From RGIG1902 sp034926865 (GTDB taxonomy: Bacteria > Bacillota > Clostridia > Oscillospirales > Butyricicoccaceae): 64,000 bases of DNA. Positions 15,467 through 24,889 of the stretch are shown piece by piece. The stretch covers positions 8,414-72,413 of the forward strand of contig JAYFQP010000012.1 of the NCBI GenBank assembly GCA_034926865.1, written 5' to 3'. The position numbers were made by a program, and so were the translations under genes. Positions within the stretch are counted from its first letter, which is position 1. Each line of letters begins with the position of its first letter. A model generated the notes under the pieces. It was not told the origin of the DNA, did no database searches, and worked only from the letters and a program-made list of their open reading frames with translations.

Positions 15467-16915
15467 GTGAAAAGACATACTCAGATAATCAGCAGCCTGA
15501 TTATCATTTTTTCTATTATAATAGGATTCGCCGCAATAGTTTATAAGGATACAAGAGCATACCAGGAGCTGGCAGAAAAACACCTGGAGAATGTTTTAAG
15601 CCTTATTGATATAGATATTTCAAATCATATCGGAAATTCCATTACTAAACCTGTGATGGTTTCAAAGACAATGGCAAACGACGAATTCCTCAAAAAATGG
15701 CTTTTAAACGAGCCTGAAAATTTCGGAGAACCCGCATACTTAAAACAGCTATACGGCTATCTTGACGCCTACAAAGAGAAATATGGCTACACAACCGTGT
15801 TTTGCGTCTCTGAAAAGACCGGCAATTACTATTATCAGGAAGGTTTAAACAAGACAATTTCAAAGAATGATGAGCACGATATCTGGTATTACAACTTTAC
15901 CGAATCACACAATGAGTTTGATCTGGAAGTCGATACGAACGAGGCCAATGGAAATAACATTACTATCTTCGTAAATTTCCGTGTGGAAAGCAGCGACAAG
16001 GAGCTTCTTGGTGTAATAGGCGTTGGACTTCAGGTCAACATAATTGAAGATACGATTCGTTCTTATGAAAGTAACTATGACATATCTGCCTATATAATCA
16101 ATGTGGGAGGCTCAGAGAATTCCTTCGCCGGCAACACAGACATTTTCATTAGTAAAGACGAATTGGCACAGCGTACCGGGATCAAAGAGCAAATCGATTT
16201 CAGTAAATCTGACGCTCCAAAAATGCAATGGTTTACCTCCGGCAGAGAACGTAAATGCCTGATATCCCAGTATAATGAAACCCTTAGATGGTATCTAGTC
16301 TTAGAGAAAGATACAAATTCTATGAGAAGTGCGTTTGAAGAGAGAATTAAAAATAATATTTCATTTATGCTTATTTCTCTTGTTGCCTGCATTATAGTTA
16401 CCACTACTGTTTTTATAAATTACAATGAACATGTCATAACGATGGAGAATACCGACGAGTTGACGGGGCTTCCAAACAGAAAATTGTTTTCGACAGAGTA
16501 TTCTTCATTCATCCGAAAGCATCCCAATCCAAGAAAAACTTTGTTCATGTTCGATATTGATCATTTTAAAAACATCAATGACACACATGGGCACATGTTT
16601 GGAAACGCAATTCTTGCAATGGTTGGAAATGAACTGCGCAACACCGTTAAGGATTATGGGATAGCTGCCAGGTGGGGAGGCGATGAATTCCTCGGAATAT
16701 TGACAGTTCCCCCAGAGGAGGCCGAGAAAATTTTCCGTCAGTATATGACCACACTAAAGCATGAGGAAAAAGATAAATATTCCGATGTAACAATCAGTGT
16801 GGGCCTTTCAGAAGTTAATGAGAAGCTTAGTATGGAGCAAATGGTCAAAAAAGTTGATGAAATGATGTACTGCTCCAAGGAAGGCGGAAGAAACCGAATT
16901 TCACTCGAGCCATAA
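15467..16915 (+). CDS. Membrane diguanylate cyclase with extracellular sensor
   Basis: Predicted to make cyclic di-GMP from two GTP. The GTG start follows GAGGGG. Membrane helix 1 spans about residues 5-25, an extracellular sensor of about 270 residues (Cache-like by layout) follows, then helix 2 near residues 297-317 and a GGDEF domain at the C-terminus. The domain shows TDELTGLPNRKLF, FDIDHFKNINDTHGH and an intact RWGGDEF. The inhibitory RxxD site usually placed just before GGDEF is not present (VKDYG stands there), so product inhibition may be weak. The ligand is unknown. Confidence 0.88.
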   Translation: MKRHTQIISSLIIIFSIIIGFAAIVYKDTRAYQELAEKHLENVLSLIDIDISNHIGNSITKPVMVSKTMANDEFLKKWLLNEPENFGEPAYLKQLYGYLDAYKEKYGYTTVFCVSEKTGNYYYQEGLNKTISKNDEHDIWYYNFTESHNEFDLEVDTNEANGNNITIFVNFRVESSDKELLGVIGVGLQVNIIEDTIRSYESNYDISAYIINVGGSENSFAGNTDIFISKDELAQRTGIKEQIDFSKSDAPKMQWFTSGRERKCLISQYNETLRWYLVLEKDTNSMRSAFEERIKNNISFMLISLVACIIVTTTVFINYNEHVITMENTDELTGLPNRKLFSTEYSSFIRKHPNPRKTLFMFDIDHFKNINDTHGHMFGNAILAMVGNELRNTVKDYGIAARWGGDEFLGILTVPPEEAEKIFRQYMTTLKHEEKDKYSDVTISVGLSEVNEKLSMEQMVKKVDEMMYCSKEGGRNRISLEP

Positions 16916-16923
16916 TATTTTGT

Positions 16924-16958
16924 AAAAAAGTCAATTCTGACACAGATTGACTTTTTTT
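16924..16958 (+). terminator. Terminator after the diguanylate cyclase
   Basis: AAAAAAGTCAAT/ATTGACTTTTTT stem with a T-run. Confidence 0.8.
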
Positions 16959-17159
16959 ATTTATGCGGTAAAATAGAATAGTTTTCCGGCTCGACTATTT
17001 GGATAAGCTTTCATTACTCACAAAATAAGCACCAGCCCTTTAATGCCACGTTATGAACATAATTACAAACTATCTGAACTATTGATATTTACCTGAATGC
17101 AATAGTAATTTCAAGCACGGAAACCAGAGGAAGTGATTTATACGGACAACAAGGAATCT

Positions 17160-18350
17160 ATGAAAAAGACTGCTTTTGCTTTTATCCTGTTAATGGGTAT
17201 TGTGAGTCTGTTTTCAGATATGACTCATGAGGGAGCCGCAAGCATACTTGGTGACTTTCTAAGCCTTGCGGGGGCTTCGGCGGCAACTATCGGTTTTGTG
17301 TCCGGTCTTGGTGAGTTCATAGGTTATTCTTTGCGGCTGGTAACCGGCTGGATAACCGATAAAACGAAAAAATACTGGCCTCTTACTATTTTGGGCTATG
17401 TAATAGACTGTATGGCTATCCCGGCGTTGGCTTTAGTTCCTCGCGGCGGCTGGCTGCTGGCGTGTATTCTGATTGTTGTGCAGCGAACCGGTAAGGCAAT
17501 TAAAAAGCCCGCAAAGGATACGATATTATCCTTTGCCACCTCTCCGACGGGAGCCGGAAAAGGCTTCGCAATACAGGAATTTCTTGACCAGCTCGGCGCT
17601 TTTCTTGGTCCTGTTATGCTCTTTGTGGTTATGCTGCTAAAGAAAAATACGGATCAGTTTATGGCATACAAGCTTTGCTTTGCCATACTTGTCATTCCGG
17701 CTATAGTGACCGTTATTTTGCTGTTCATTGCCAAACGGCGGTATCCCAACCCGGAAGAATTTGAGCTCCCCACAAAAGAAACCGTTCCTTTTCGGATGAA
17801 TCGCTCGTTTGTTTTTTATATCATTGCGATCAGCCTGTTTGCAGCCGGCTTTTTGGATTTTACTATGATAACTATGCATACAGCCCGCAGCGGCCTGATC
17901 CCTGAAGATTCGCTGTCGCTTATTTATGCCGGCGCAATGGCGGTTGATGCTTTTTCCGCCCTTTTCTTCGGTTGGCTATTCGATAAGCGGGGAATTAAGG
18001 TATTGATGCTATCCACGCTGATTTCTGCGCCTTTTGCAATTTTTATTTTTTCAGCCAGTGCTCGCTGGACGCTGTATCTGGGCGTTGCGTTATGGGGCAT
18101 CGGCATGGGAGCACAGGAATCCATCCTGAAGGCTGCTGTAACAAGCATTGTTCCAAAGCAAAGCCGTTCATCGGGATTTGGTATCTTTCAAGCCGCATTC
18201 GGCACATTCTGGTTCCTTGGAAGCTGGCTTATGGGGGCTCTTTACGATATGTCTCCCCTTTGCCTGGTTATATTCTCAGTTGGGATGCAGCTCATCTCGC
18301 TGCCGTTTTTCTGGCTGTCTGACCGTGCCCATGGCTTTACGGCCAGCTGA
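17160..18350 (+). CDS. MFS transporter
   Basis: Major facilitator superfamily permease of about 396 residues with twelve predicted helices. The loop between helices 2 and 3 (GWITDKTKKYWPL) and the central charged loop (AKRRYPNPEEFELP) are visible, and a second family loop, GWLFDKRGIKVL, marks the C-terminal half. The substrate is not predictable. The ATG at 17160 follows AAGGA; an in-frame GTG at 17133, preceded by AGAGG at short spacing, is an alternative that adds nine residues. Confidence 0.85.
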   Translation: MKKTAFAFILLMGIVSLFSDMTHEGAASILGDFLSLAGASAATIGFVSGLGEFIGYSLRLVTGWITDKTKKYWPLTILGYVIDCMAIPALALVPRGGWLLACILIVVQRTGKAIKKPAKDTILSFATSPTGAGKGFAIQEFLDQLGAFLGPVMLFVVMLLKKNTDQFMAYKLCFAILVIPAIVTVILLFIAKRRYPNPEEFELPTKETVPFRMNRSFVFYIIAISLFAAGFLDFTMITMHTARSGLIPEDSLSLIYAGAMAVDAFSALFFGWLFDKRGIKVLMLSTLISAPFAIFIFSASARWTLYLGVALWGIGMGAQESILKAAVTSIVPKQSRSSGFGIFQAAFGTFWFLGSWLMGALYDMSPLCLVIFSVGMQLISLPFFWLSDRAHGFTAS

Positions 18351-18404
18351 TATCATTTAATAGAAACTCTTTTATATAAGGCAATATGCTTTTAAAAGTG
18401 CTAA

Positions 18405-18440
18405 AAACCCGTTGTTTATAAAAACAACGGGTTTCATTTT
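18405..18440. terminator. Bidirectional terminator between MFS gene and DUF6179-like gene
   Basis: 13-bp perfect stem AAACCCGTTGTTT/AAACAACGGGTTT at the meeting point of two converging genes. Confidence 0.8.
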
Positions 18441-18448
18441 GCCTATAT

Positions 18449-19768
18449 TTATAATTGATCACTGGCATTGTGTATATAGCTTTTCAAAGCTTCACGCAGC
18501 AGCATCTCGCATTCTCTCATTTCATATGATTGGGAATCAGACATAGGCTGATATTTTTTTATTAACACCGCAGCTTCAGCAGGGCTCAGCTTAAGCAAAA
18601 CGGCTTTTACTTCCTCCTGTGTCAAATCTGCGTCGAGCAATACATCCTCCAGATCGGCAAGAGAACTGATATTCTCTTTGATAACCGCAATCTTGTCCTT
18701 TATAGATCGGCATTGCCCAATCTCTTCTAACACGCGGCGATATCTTTCATCATCCATTTTTTCGCCAAAAGAAAAGAGAATTTTTCTGTTATCTTCGGGT
18801 AAAATGGGAGAAAAGAAAATGCGTCTGAGCGTATGCTCACGCACCCCAAGTTCAATATTTTTCACTATAAGCGGCAGACTGTTTTTTATATACTCCGTAA
18901 GCCCCTGCGAAAAGCAAAGGATTTGGGCTAACTCATCAGCAGCTTTTGAAACAGTCTCTACTATCTCGCTATTTGACATCTTTTCAAGTATCCCGCAGAG
19001 ATACTGAACCTTTTCCCTTGAAATAGCCAGGCTTAAGCAATCAGCTTTACAAATAACGCAGCCTATTGCCGCAGTCAATACCGGCTCATAAATGTTTATG
19101 AGAAGCCCCTTATAATTTTTTGAATAACCTAAAAGCAGGTGATGGATGTCTTCTGCTGAAAAGTAACAGCAAAACTGGTTTTCATAATATGCCGCTTCAA
19201 TATAAGCTTTGATAAACTCTATCCCTTCAAGCTTGGGAATTGTGTTGAAAATAGGATAATCCGCAGTAATATGGATCTCCTGCGCCGAATAATCAGGGTT
19301 ATATAATTTAAAAAAGCCTGTTAATCCGCCATCAAGAGTATCGCGATAAAACTCATTTTTTATATTCGCAAGCTGATGAAGAAGCTCAGCATGAAGGCTC
19401 TTCGCCTCCAAAAGCATATTATCGATCTGTTTTCGGCCTTTTTGATAAAGCTCTTTCATCGGTTCCGTTTGTAAAGCCTTTACAGCTTCATCGGGATCAG
19501 CATATGTTTTCAGCCACAGCCCAACGGTAAAGAAAATGGAAGCCATTATCTCCTGCGCCTTTTCAACCATTATGGAACTGCTGTCACCAGAGTTATAACG
19601 CTCAATCTTATGCGCCAGAATATCAAGGCACTCAAATTGCAGCCGCTCAATATCCAGGGGGCTTAAAAGCCCTTTGGCGCCTGCTTGCTCTATCAGCGAT
19701 TGGAAATACGCTTCGCTTTTTAGCTTTTGCCTGTCGATGATCTTGACTTTATCAAGGCCGTTATTCAT
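18449..19768 (-). CDS. Uncharacterised protein, DUF6179-like
   Basis: 439-residue soluble, largely helical protein with no catalytic motif I can identify and no signal or membrane segment. It resembles clostridial proteins grouped as DUF6179; that assignment is from memory. The ATG was chosen because of GAGGAGGAAG just before it, inside the acidic tail of the upstream gene; the longer frame to 19903 would overlap that gene fully. It overlaps the DUF6323-like gene by eight bases, so the two are coupled and probably act together. An isolated IGCVICKADCL contains two cysteines but no full metal site. Confidence 0.55.
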   Translation of the reverse strand: MNNGLDKVKIIDRQKLKSEAYFQSLIEQAGAKGLLSPLDIERLQFECLDILAHKIERYNSGDSSSIMVEKAQEIMASIFFTVGLWLKTYADPDEAVKALQTEPMKELYQKGRKQIDNMLLEAKSLHAELLHQLANIKNEFYRDTLDGGLTGFFKLYNPDYSAQEIHITADYPIFNTIPKLEGIEFIKAYIEAAYYENQFCCYFSAEDIHHLLLGYSKNYKGLLINIYEPVLTAAIGCVICKADCLSLAISREKVQYLCGILEKMSNSEIVETVSKAADELAQILCFSQGLTEYIKNSLPLIVKNIELGVREHTLRRIFFSPILPEDNRKILFSFGEKMDDERYRRVLEEIGQCRSIKDKIAVIKENISSLADLEDVLLDADLTQEEVKAVLLKLSPAEAAVLIKKYQPMSDSQSYEMRECEMLLREALKSYIHNASDQL

Positions 19769-20252
19769 CTTCTTCCTCCTCTTCCCCATTTTCATAAAAC
19801 CTGTCATCATATTCCATGGGAAGACCAAAACGAAGATTTTCCGCAAGCCGATTAAGTTCTCTGCCTGACAGCAGTTCAAGCGATCCCTGGCAAACTCCGT
19901 CAAAAGCCGATTTCATAAAGCTTATCAAATCATCGTCGCTTATCAGATCCAGCGTTTCATTCTTATAATAATAAAATATTTCGATCAATTCATGAAGTAT
20001 ATCGGCATAATCATGCAAGGAAATATATGGAGAATCGCAAAACTCCTGTATGATTTTATCTATCACACCTCCACCGATTTCTATACGGCCGTTGCTGCCC
20101 AACGCAAATGAACGAGTTTCCGCTAATTCTACCGCTTGTTCAAATGTAAGAATAAGCCCATATCTTTCCGTATAATCGTTGCACTTCATGATCTCATTGG
20201 CAGCCTGCTTCCGAATAAGGCCCGACGAAAAGGCAGTGAGTTCAAACCCCAA
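19761..20252 (-). CDS. Uncharacterised protein, DUF6323-like
   Basis: About 163 residues. Recognisable segments are LTFEQAVELAETRSFALGSN, GRIEIGGGVIDKI, FCDSPYISLHDYADIL and EIFYYYKNETLDLISDDDLI, followed by a strongly acidic tail (EEEEEDE). The likely start is the TTG at 20252, eight bases after AAGGAG; the ATG at 20261 abuts the ribosome binding site and the longer frame to 20402 has none. First gene of a two-gene operon with the DUF6179-like gene. Function unknown. Confidence 0.55.
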   Translation of the reverse strand: MGFELTAFSSGLIRKQAANEIMKCNDYTERYGLILTFEQAVELAETRSFALGSNGRIEIGGGVIDKIIQEFCDSPYISLHDYADILHELIEIFYYYKNETLDLISDDDLISFMKSAFDGVCQGSLELLSGRELNRLAENLRFGLPMEYDDRFYENGEEEEEDE

Positions 20253-20363
20253 ATATATCATCTCCTTATATAAGTAATATACCAAGAGAGCTATAATTAC
20301 CAGACTTGAATTTTTCCCCAAACTGTGGTAATATAAATGCAGAAAAGAAGAATTATTTTTAAG

Positions 20364-20395
20364 CGCCGCTTTAAAATGCGGCGTTTTTATTTTTT
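20364..20395 (+). terminator. Plus-strand terminator with no gene in front of it
   Basis: CGCCGC/GCGGCG stem followed by GTTTTTATTTTTTT. A promoter-like TTGAAT-17-TAATAT lies at 20306-20334, so a transcript of about 50 bases is conceivable. The gap 20253-20565 holds only this and the next hairpin. Confidence 0.5.
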
Positions 20396-20465
20396 TACTC
20401 AATAGCTTGTCCCAGCTTAAGCCAAGTCGTTTGAACTATCTTGGGTATGCCGCCAAACAAAAAAC

Positions 20466-20493
20466 CAAGCCGTTCCCAAATCCAGAACGGCTT
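20466..20493 (-). terminator. Terminator of the DNRLRE-domain gene
   Basis: AAGCCGTTC/GAACGGCTT stem; on the minus strand it is followed by GGTTTTTTG. Confidence 0.7.
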
Positions 20494-20565
20494 AATTTGT
20501 TGCTTTCGCATGTCATAAAGAATAATGCATGCCCTACATTTATGCCTGCATATTTGTTCCATCAT

Positions 20566-21138
20566 TCATGGGCTGGTGACTTTTGCTTCACAATCAACCG
20601 ATTGCAGAGAGCTTGTGGGGCAGAAATTTTTAAGCGTCAGCCTGAGTATCGGACGTATCTCTGATATACAGTTTTGGTCAGATGCATAAAAAATTACAGA
20701 AGAACACTCACGCCCCATTATCAGTATGCCGTTATTATCAATCGCCCCGGCATTCCACGCCTGTACAATATGGGTTATATCAACCTCAGTATAGCTTTTT
20801 GGCGTATCTATAAACTCTACCGACCTTCCCGTATCAACTACCGGAGGGCATGCCAAACATCCGTATGCATTGAAAACTTCTGCCAAAGGATAAATTGTAA
20901 ACATGCCACAGGTTTTTATATCAGCAGCTTCGCCTGCACAGAATGTATGACAAGGAAGCTTGTAAAGAATCAGTCTGGCCTCTTGCACCAGAGTATTTTG
21001 AATCCACAAGGGTAAATCAAAGCAAAGGTAGATAGTTTTTTCGCACCCAAGCTGCAAATACCCGCGCTGCGGTTCTCTGTAAAAATGACAGGTGAAATAG
21101 TTAAATGACGATTGGGCATTAAGATCAATTACACTCAT
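20566..21138 (-). CDS. DNRLRE domain-containing protein
   Basis: 190-residue protein that appears to be a single DNRLRE (CBM96-like) beta-sandwich domain: ARLILYKLP near residue 55, then the family signature VDITHIVQAWNAGAIDNNG followed by ILIMG. There is no signal peptide, which is unusual for a carbohydrate-binding type domain and more like spore-surface or structural proteins. It is transcribed divergently from the 95-residue protein at 21276. The ligand is unknown. Confidence 0.65.
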   Translation of the reverse strand: MSVIDLNAQSSFNYFTCHFYREPQRGYLQLGCEKTIYLCFDLPLWIQNTLVQEARLILYKLPCHTFCAGEAADIKTCGMFTIYPLAEVFNAYGCLACPPVVDTGRSVEFIDTPKSYTEVDITHIVQAWNAGAIDNNGILIMGRECSSVIFYASDQNCISEIRPILRLTLKNFCPTSSLQSVDCEAKVTSP

Positions 21139-21275
21139 ACAGTCTCCTCCCTTATATATAATATGCCGCGCCTAATATTCCCGAAACAATATTTCAACTT
21201 TTCACCCCCATAGAATATACTGTAAATGGAAGGTGTAAAAGCCTGATCCTGAATAATTGTAAAGGTGGTTTATCC

Positions 21276-21563
21276 ATGGCTGCTATTACCACAAGTGTAA
21301 CCGCGTTATCATTATCTACAAACGAATTAAATGATGTCATCGATCTTACCTTCACCTATGCAGGAACTACCGAACAGAACGGAACTACAATCTATTACGC
21401 CTGCACACTCACAGACGGCACTCTCACAGAGGGCGTACTGTTCCCTCTGACTGTTGTCGCCGCAACAGATATCCCGGCTTCCTCTGAGTTTGCGTATACT
21501 CCCGTTGCTGCCTTCACAGGCACAGTAACCGCTTCCGGCGGCAGAGTATATTATACTGCCTAA
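21276..21563 (+). CDS. Small threonine-rich beta protein, unknown family
   Basis: 95 residues, rich in Thr, Ala and Val, with alternating hydrophobic and polar residues that suggest beta strands, no signal peptide, one cysteine (YACTLTDG) and no charged core. GGTGG precedes the ATG. I do not recognise the family. Its divergent position beside the DNRLRE gene, across 137 bases, suggests shared control and perhaps a shared surface structure; that is inference. Confidence 0.6.
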   Translation: MAAITTSVTALSLSTNELNDVIDLTFTYAGTTEQNGTTIYYACTLTDGTLTEGVLFPLTVVAATDIPASSEFAYTPVAAFTGTVTASGGRVYYTA

Positions 21564-21692
21564 AATATTATTTAAAGCAGCAGAGCTTTGCTTTGCTCTT
21601 TAACCGCATCAGGGGCCTTCCCTGCATTTTGATAACGGCAATATAATCTTTATTCATCATATGCTGCCTATGCAGCTGTCGATTAATTTCAC

Positions 21693-21725
21693 AAAGCCGG
21701 CGGCATTTATGCCGCCGGCTTTAAC
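21693..21725 (+). terminator. Strong GC-rich terminator
   Basis: 12-bp perfect stem AAAGCCGGCGGC/GCCGCCGGCTTT with a 6-base loop, 130 bases after the small beta-protein gene. Confidence 0.7.
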
Positions 21726-21821
21726 AAACAAAAGGTTTTTCTTACACAAAAAGGCTCTTTCACCTTATTAAATATAGGTGTATAATAAATGACAATATAT
21801 TAAGCCTAAGGAGCGTTGATC

Positions 21822-22496
21822 ATGAAAATAGGAGCCATTACTGTCGGACAAGCCCCAAGAACAGATGTCACCAAGGATATAATGCCTATCTGGGGAGATA
21901 AAATTGAGCTTTTGCAGGCAGGCGCCCTCGATGGCATGACATATGAAGAAATCCAGAAGCTTGCTCCAGCCGAGGGAGACCAGGTGCTTGTCTCGCGCAT
22001 GACTGACGGGCGTGAGGTCACCTTTGCCGAAAGGCTCATCCTTCCCAATCTTCAAAAATGTATAGATACGCTGGTATCACAGGGGGTCTCTCTTATTGTG
22101 TTCTTCTGCACAGGCAGGTTCCCTGCCGACTTCCGTTCAAACGTGCCCATAATTTTCCCCAGCATGATTTTGGAAAAGCTTGTCCCTGTGCTCTGCGGAG
22201 ATTCCCCACTTATTGTTATAACTCCTTCCAAGCTCCAACTCAAACAGACTAAGGAAAAATGGGAAAAGTACGTTAACGGAGTATCTGTTGTCAACGCATC
22301 TCCTTATGGAAACATAGAGGAGGTCAAAAAAGCATGCGAGCAGATAAAAAAACTTGAAGGCTCCCTTGTTATCATGGACTGCATCGGCTATACGCGTGAA
22401 ATGAAGCATATGGTAGCCAACGAAACAGGCAAAAACGTCGTGCTTTCAAGAACTCTTGTGGCCAGAGTCATCGACGAGCTCGCCGATATAAACTGA
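21822..22496 (+). CDS. AroM family protein
   Basis: 224-residue cytoplasmic protein of the AroM family, linked by name to aromatic amino acid genes in enterobacteria but without an established reaction. Features are the N-terminal KIGAITVGQAPRTDVTKDI, the family LQAGALDGMTYEEI, and IVFFCTGRFP with a cysteine that may be functional. Related folds include Asp/Glu racemases. The ATG at 21822 follows AAGGAG. It forms a single unit between two terminators. Confidence 0.85.
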   Translation: MKIGAITVGQAPRTDVTKDIMPIWGDKIELLQAGALDGMTYEEIQKLAPAEGDQVLVSRMTDGREVTFAERLILPNLQKCIDTLVSQGVSLIVFFCTGRFPADFRSNVPIIFPSMILEKLVPVLCGDSPLIVITPSKLQLKQTKEKWEKYVNGVSVVNASPYGNIEEVKKACEQIKKLEGSLVIMDCIGYTREMKHMVANETGKNVVLSRTLVARVIDELADIN

Positions 22497-22514
22497 TATT
22501 AATTATTATGCCTT

Positions 22515-22547
22515 GCAGCGCGCCGGACAAGCTCTCCGGCGCGCTGT
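22515..22547 (+). terminator. Hairpin after aroM
   Basis: 13-base arms, CAGCGCGCCGGA/TCCGGCGCGCTG, with a 7-base loop; no long T-run. Confidence 0.6.
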
Positions 22548-22704
22548 TGCAATTAAGTACAAAAGGATGAATCGTTAAGCGACTCTATACGGTTCACAGT
22601 AAGTATTCCTTCTTCCCCTTTTTACCTTGCCAAAGTATAAAAATCATTGTAAAATATTTTTGTATTTCCGATATTCTACTAAATATAAATATATGGAGGC
22701 TTTT

Positions 22705-24141
22705 ATGGATACCAACGAAAAATACTCTTCACCGCTGTCTTCAAGATATTCAAGCGACGAGATGCAGCACCTCTTTTCCCCACAGTTCAAGTTTTCCACT
22801 TGGCGCAAGCTGTGGATAGCTCTTGCGGAAGCAGAGCAGCAGCTTGGTCTTGATATAACTGACGAGCAGCTTGACGAAATGAGAGCACATATATATGATA
22901 TCGACTTTGAAAAGGCCGCTATGTATGAAAAAAAGCTTCGCCACGATGTTATGGCCCATGTACACACCTACGGCGAATGCTGCCCAAAAGCCATGCCGAT
23001 AATCCACCTCGGTGCCACCTCCTGCTATGTGGGCGACAACACCGATATCATAATCATGAACGAGGCCATCAAGCTGATAAGAAGCCGGCTTATCGAGGTT
23101 TTGAGAGTTCTCTCCCACTTTGCCGATGAGTATAAGAATCAGCCCACCCTTGCCTTCACGCATTTTCAGCCGGCGCAGCCCACCTCGGTTGGCAAAAGAG
23201 CCACGCTTTGGATAAACGACTTGCTCTCTGACCTTGCCGAGCTTGAAGATGTAAGACGTGCCATTCTGCCGCTGGGCTCAAAGGGAACCACAGGAACACA
23301 GGCAAGCTTTCTTGAGCTTTTTGACGGAGATTACGAGAAAGTAAAGCAAATCGATCTTATCATAGCTAAAAAAATGGGCTTTGAAAAGGCTGTTCCCGTT
23401 TCAGGCCAGACGTACTCAAGAAAACTTGACAGCCGTGTGCTTGACCTTCTTTCCCATATAGCACAAAGCGCCCATAAATTTTCCAATGATATCCGCCTGC
23501 TGGCCCATTTAAAAGAGGTGGAGGAACCCTTTGAGAAGAATCAGATAGGCTCTTCTGCAATGGCATATAAGCGCAACCCCATGCGCAGCGAGCGCATAGC
23601 CTCTCTTTCACGCTATATAATTGTCAACTCCCAAAATGCCTCAATAACAGCCTCGGCGCAATGGTTTGAGCGCACGCTGGATGACAGCGCCAACAAGCGT
23701 ATATCTGTGCCCGAAAGCTTCCTTGCATGCGATGCTGTTCTGAGCCTTTACGCAAATGTGGCAAACGGCCTTGTTGTATATCCAAAAGTCATCGAAAAGC
23801 ACCTTATGCAGGAGCTTCCGTTTATGGCCACAGAAAATATCATGATGGATGCCGTCAAGCGCGGTGGAGACCGTCAGGAGCTCCATGAGCTTATAAGGCA
23901 GCATTCGCTCGCTGCAGGATATGCCATTAAGATGGAGGGACGGGAAAATGACCTGCTTGACAGAATTGCCTCGGATGAACATTTTGGCGTCACCAAACAG
24001 GAGCTTGACGAAATGATGAAGCCCCAGCTTTTTATTGGCTGTTCCGCAATGCAGGCAGAAGATTTCCTCAAGAATACTTTGCAGCCCATTCTTGACAGCT
24101 ATAGCTTTGTTGAAGCCAAAGAAAACGAGATCAAGGTCTGA
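22705..24141 (+). CDS. purB: Adenylosuccinate lyase
   Basis: Catalyses two steps of purine synthesis: release of fumarate from SAICAR and from adenylosuccinate. From the ATG after ATGGAGG the protein has 478 residues, starting MDTNEKYSSPLSSRYSSDEM, the form typical of the longer purB clade. The family signature GSSAMAYKRNPMRSE and the histidine segments THFQPAQPTSVGKR and HLGATSCYV are intact. It stands alone; no other purine genes are in view. Confidence 0.93.
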   Translation: MDTNEKYSSPLSSRYSSDEMQHLFSPQFKFSTWRKLWIALAEAEQQLGLDITDEQLDEMRAHIYDIDFEKAAMYEKKLRHDVMAHVHTYGECCPKAMPIIHLGATSCYVGDNTDIIIMNEAIKLIRSRLIEVLRVLSHFADEYKNQPTLAFTHFQPAQPTSVGKRATLWINDLLSDLAELEDVRRAILPLGSKGTTGTQASFLELFDGDYEKVKQIDLIIAKKMGFEKAVPVSGQTYSRKLDSRVLDLLSHIAQSAHKFSNDIRLLAHLKEVEEPFEKNQIGSSAMAYKRNPMRSERIASLSRYIIVNSQNASITASAQWFERTLDDSANKRISVPESFLACDAVLSLYANVANGLVVYPKVIEKHLMQELPFMATENIMMDAVKRGGDRQELHELIRQHSLAAGYAIKMEGRENDLLDRIASDEHFGVTKQELDEMMKPQLFIGCSAMQAEDFLKNTLQPILDSYSFVEAKENEIKV

Positions 24142-24234
24142 TAAACACCTTAAGGAGAAAAATAAATACCACAGGAAGAAATAAGCATGAGCTTGATTCA
24201 TCAATAAAAATCAGTTGCGAAAAGGAGTGTTTTG

Positions 24235-24834
24235 ATGGCAGTTTTGGCCTTAGTGGCCTTCGTCTTTCTCGTATGCCCTATCGCATTAGCTCAACCCCCT
24301 GTAGGAAAGGAATTTGCCCCAAAGAAAAAGCTGCTGGTCAAGACCGCCCGCTATTTGATGCTGGCCATGGGTGTTGCCGCCGCAGCATACACTGCTTACA
24401 GCATGACTCTTGGCGTAAAGCCGCCAAAGTACACGATAGATACCCCATATGCCATAGAGCTGAAAACAGACGGACACAGGCTTTTAGGCTTCAGCAAAGC
24501 CATAAAATCCCAAACCCTCCTGGGTGACGACGCCGCTAAGCTTATGGAGGCCATCTTTGGTGACAGCCAAAGCGGAAAAATGCTCTCATGGAACACAGGG
24601 GCGTCATGGTCCGGGCAGTATACGGCAAAAGTATATTACTCCGAAAATGCTTATCAAAAGGCACTAAATCATGAAAGCCCGGATGAAATCACGCGCAACA
24701 GCCCATCAAAGGGCAGGATATACCGCTTCACCATATATGAAAACGGTAGTGTCTACTGTGATGTGGGCGCCCCGGAAAAACCAATTTATAGCATAAAGCT
24801 TCCCAGAAACATAAGAAAAGAGCTGTTCCCATAA
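24235..24834 (+). CDS. Hypothetical membrane protein
   Basis: 199 residues. Two hydrophobic N-terminal segments (about residues 1-20 and 40-63) precede a domain of about 130 residues, presumably extracellular, with no motif I recognise. An AAAAGGAG site precedes the ATG. It lies between purB and a bidirectional terminator. Nothing in the sequence ties it to purine metabolism. Confidence 0.6.
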   Translation: MAVLALVAFVFLVCPIALAQPPVGKEFAPKKKLLVKTARYLMLAMGVAAAAYTAYSMTLGVKPPKYTIDTPYAIELKTDGHRLLGFSKAIKSQTLLGDDAAKLMEAIFGDSQSGKMLSWNTGASWSGQYTAKVYYSENAYQKALNHESPDEITRNSPSKGRIYRFTIYENGSVYCDVGAPEKPIYSIKLPRNIRKELFP

Positions 24835-24844
24835 CGCCATACAT

Positions 24845-24880
24845 AAAAAGCCGCGGGATTATCCCCGCGGCTTTTTATTT
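24845..24880. terminator. Bidirectional terminator
   Basis: AAAAAGCCGCGGG/CCCGCGGCTTTTT stem between two converging genes. Confidence 0.8.
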
Positions 24881-24889
24881 TATAATCTT

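Noticed and set aside
20407..20664. Plus-strand frame between the two hairpins
   Set aside because: It runs through the terminator hairpin and into the DNRLRE gene; no ribosome binding site.
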